NCBI GenBank assembly: GCA_030690515.1
Contig: JAUYGP010000018.1
Coordinates: 1 to 7,062, forward strand
Origin: Giesbergeria sp.
Lineage (GTDB): Bacteria > Pseudomonadota > Gammaproteobacteria > Burkholderiales > Burkholderiaceae_C
Reading direction: 5' to 3'
Length of the DNA stretch: 7,062 nt
A model generated the notes under the pieces. The model was not told the DNA's origin and made no database searches. It worked only from the letters and a program-made list of their open reading frames with translations. The translations under genes were made by a program, and so were the position numbers. Numbering within the stretch: the stretch's first letter is position 1; each line of letters begins with the position of its first letter. Positions 5,903 through 7,062 of the stretch are shown one piece after another.

Positions 5903-6751
5903 ATGGATTTTCCCCACCCCCTTGTCCACAGTACGGACACCCCGCCCGTCGCATTGGCCGCCGTGCCCCGCTCTGCATGGGGCCGCGTGACGCTGGTGGG
6001 CGCCGGGCCGGGCGATGCGGAGCTGCTCACGCTCAAGGCGGCGCGCGTGCTGGCCAGCGCCAGCCTGGTGCTGTACGACCATCTGGTGTCCAAGGATGTG
6101 TTGCAGTATGTGCCGACCGGTGCCGAACTGATCTATGTGGGCAAACAGAGCAGCAACCACAGCCTGCCGCAAGAGGGGATCATCGATCTCATGGTGCGAT
6201 TGGCGCAGTCGGGTCGGTCGCTGGTGCGACTCAAGGGAGGCGATCCCTACATCTTTGGACGGGGCGGTGAAGAGGCCGAGGCGCTGGCTGCCGAAGGCAT
6301 TGCCTGTGAAACCGTGCCCGGCATCAGTGCCGCACAAGGCGCTGCGGCTGCCACGGGCATTCCGCTCACCCACCGCGACCATGCCGGCATGCTGGTGTTC
6401 GCCACCGGCCATTTGCAGGGCGAAGGCGAGGAGCGCAGTGTCGCTCTGGATTGGGCCGCGCTGGCACGGCCCCGGCAGACCGTGGTGATCTACATGGGTG
6501 TGGGAACTCTGCCGGTCATCTGCGCCAAGCTCATGGAGCATGGTTTGCCGCCCGGCACGCCTGCCGCGTTGATCGAACGCGCCACACTGCCCGACCAGCG
6601 CACCATCATTGGCACGCTGCAAAGCCTGCCCGCCTTGGGCGTAGCGCACCATGTGTGCCCGCCCGCGCTGATCATGATTGGCGAAACCGTGTCCTTGCAG
6701 GCACGCATTGGCAACCAGGCAACGGTGTTGACGGTTCCGCTGGCCGCCTAG
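5903..6751 (+). CDS. nirE: Uroporphyrinogen-III C-methyltransferase (SUMT) NirE/CobA
   Basis: A 282-residue cytoplasmic enzyme that transfers two methyl groups from S-adenosylmethionine to C2 and C7 of uroporphyrinogen III, giving precorrin-2, the precursor of siroheme and hence heme d1. Family signatures are all present: VGAGPGDAELLTLKA at 32-46, KGGDPYIFGRGGEEAEAL at 111-128, VPGISAAQGAAAATGIPLTHRD at 138-159, MGVGTL at 198-203 and ERATLPDQR at 225-233. There is no CysG-type dehydrogenase/ferrochelatase domain, so these steps must be supplied elsewhere. The first 25 or so residues are a non-conserved lead-in. The closeness to the nir operon and the shared FNR-type box favour the denitrification-specific paralogue NirE over a housekeeping CobA, but sequence alone does not separate the two. 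In Pseudomonas aeruginosa nirE lies within the operon after nirJ; here it is divergent. The stop interlocks with that of the downstream gene. Confidence 0.93.
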   Translation: MDFPHPLVHSTDTPPVALAAVPRSAWGRVTLVGAGPGDAELLTLKAARVLASASLVLYDHLVSKDVLQYVPTGAELIYVGKQSSNHSLPQEGIIDLMVRLAQSGRSLVRLKGGDPYIFGRGGEEAEALAAEGIACETVPGISAAQGAAAATGIPLTHRDHAGMLVFATGHLQGEGEERSVALDWAALARPRQTVVIYMGVGTLPVICAKLMEHGLPPGTPAALIERATLPDQRTIIGTLQSLPALGVAHHVCPPALIMIGETVSLQARIGNQATVLTVPLAA

Positions 6752-7062
6752 GCTGCCGGCTCTTGTGGTGCGTTCCAGCCGTGCGAGGCCACATAAGCGA
6801 ACAGGAATTCCATGAACTTCGCCGCAGCAGGTGACGGAGACGTGTTGCTGCGCATGTAGACTTGGAAGGTGCGTCGCAGTTCGGGCTCGTGCAGGGGGCG
6901 CATCTGCAAGTGGTGCAACTGCACCAGGGAGGTGGCGTAGGGCAGGCACGCGGTGATACCCAGCCGCGCGCTGACCATGCTCAGCGCCGTGGTCATGAAG
7001 GCGACCTCGTTGCTCGGGTGCAGTGTCAATTTTTGCAGGGACACATGCAGGTCCAGTGCCAG
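6748..7062 (-). CDS. LysR-family transcriptional regulator, C-terminal part only (5' end off the window)
   Basis: The last 104 residues of a minus-strand gene, open to the right edge. The pattern SMVSARLGITACLPYA, a later ELRRTFQVYMR strand and the closing helix AAAKFMEFLFAYV are typical of the second half of the LysR-type substrate-binding domain: the VxxGxGIxxLP-like loop, the x-x-R-x-x-x-V strand and the final helix. The DNA-binding helix-turn-helix would lie upstream, outside the window, so its target and ligand cannot be guessed. Its TAG overlaps the nirE TAG in the palindrome CTAG. It is transcribed towards nirE from an outside promoter and need not be part of the denitrification set. 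Confidence 0.85.
   Translation of the reverse strand: MALDLHVSLQKLTLHPSNEVAFMTTALSMVSARLGITACLPYATSLVQLHHLQMRPLHEPELRRTFQVYMRSNTSPSPAAAKFMEFLFAYVASHGWNAPQEPAA

Noticed and set aside
5788..6093. N-terminal extension of the nirC frame back to 6093
   Set aside because: It would bury the signal peptide inside the protein and run through the operator and the complement of nirE.
5798..6949. Minus-strand open frame of about 383 codons opposite nirE
   Set aside because: It covers the reverse of a well-supported SUMT gene and the operator region, and its His/Arg/Gly-rich translation matches no family I know.

Overview
This GC-rich window carries most of a heme d1 biosynthesis (nir) cluster, the accessory genes needed to make the special cofactor of cytochrome cd1 nitrite reductase (NirS). 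Gene content, codon use and the fused nirDL suggest a denitrifying betaproteobacterium, probably of the Comamonadaceae (Acidovorax-like). That assignment is an inference from general familiarity, not from a database search.

Layout, left to right. Positions 1-5787 are a tightly packed minus-strand operon, transcribed right to left: nirC (5787-5383), nirF (5386-4208), nirDL (4208-3174), nirG (3190-2720), nirH (2730-2248), nirJ (2244-985) and nirN (992 to beyond the left edge). Neighbours overlap by 1 to 17 bases, with one 3-base gap. Positions 5788-5902 are a 115-base divergent intergenic region. It holds a perfect FNR/Dnr-type box, TTGAT-N4-ATCAA, at the centre of a longer 22-base perfect palindrome. 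To its right, nirE (5903-6751), a uroporphyrinogen-III methyltransferase, runs on the plus strand. Its stop codon interlocks with the stop of a convergent LysR-family regulator that runs off the right edge (7062-6748).

How the genes work together, from established knowledge of the families: NirE methylates uroporphyrinogen III to precorrin-2, the siroheme precursor. NirDL, NirG and NirH decarboxylate siroheme to didecarboxysiroheme. The radical-SAM enzyme NirJ replaces propionates with the oxo groups of d1. The exported lipoprotein NirF and the cytochrome c-d1-type protein NirN finish the cofactor in the periplasm, and NirC is a small periplasmic cytochrome c. The structural gene nirS is not inside the window.

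Nothing here is a wholly new system. The parts worth a second look are the shared anaerobic regulatory box and its geometry, the split of the pathway over two divergent units, the nirC-nirF pair that looks like a split copy of nirN, the D-L/G-H symmetry of the decarboxylase subunits, and a twin-arginine-like lipoprotein signal on NirF. I saw no RNA genes, insertion sequences, CRISPR arrays or long repeats.
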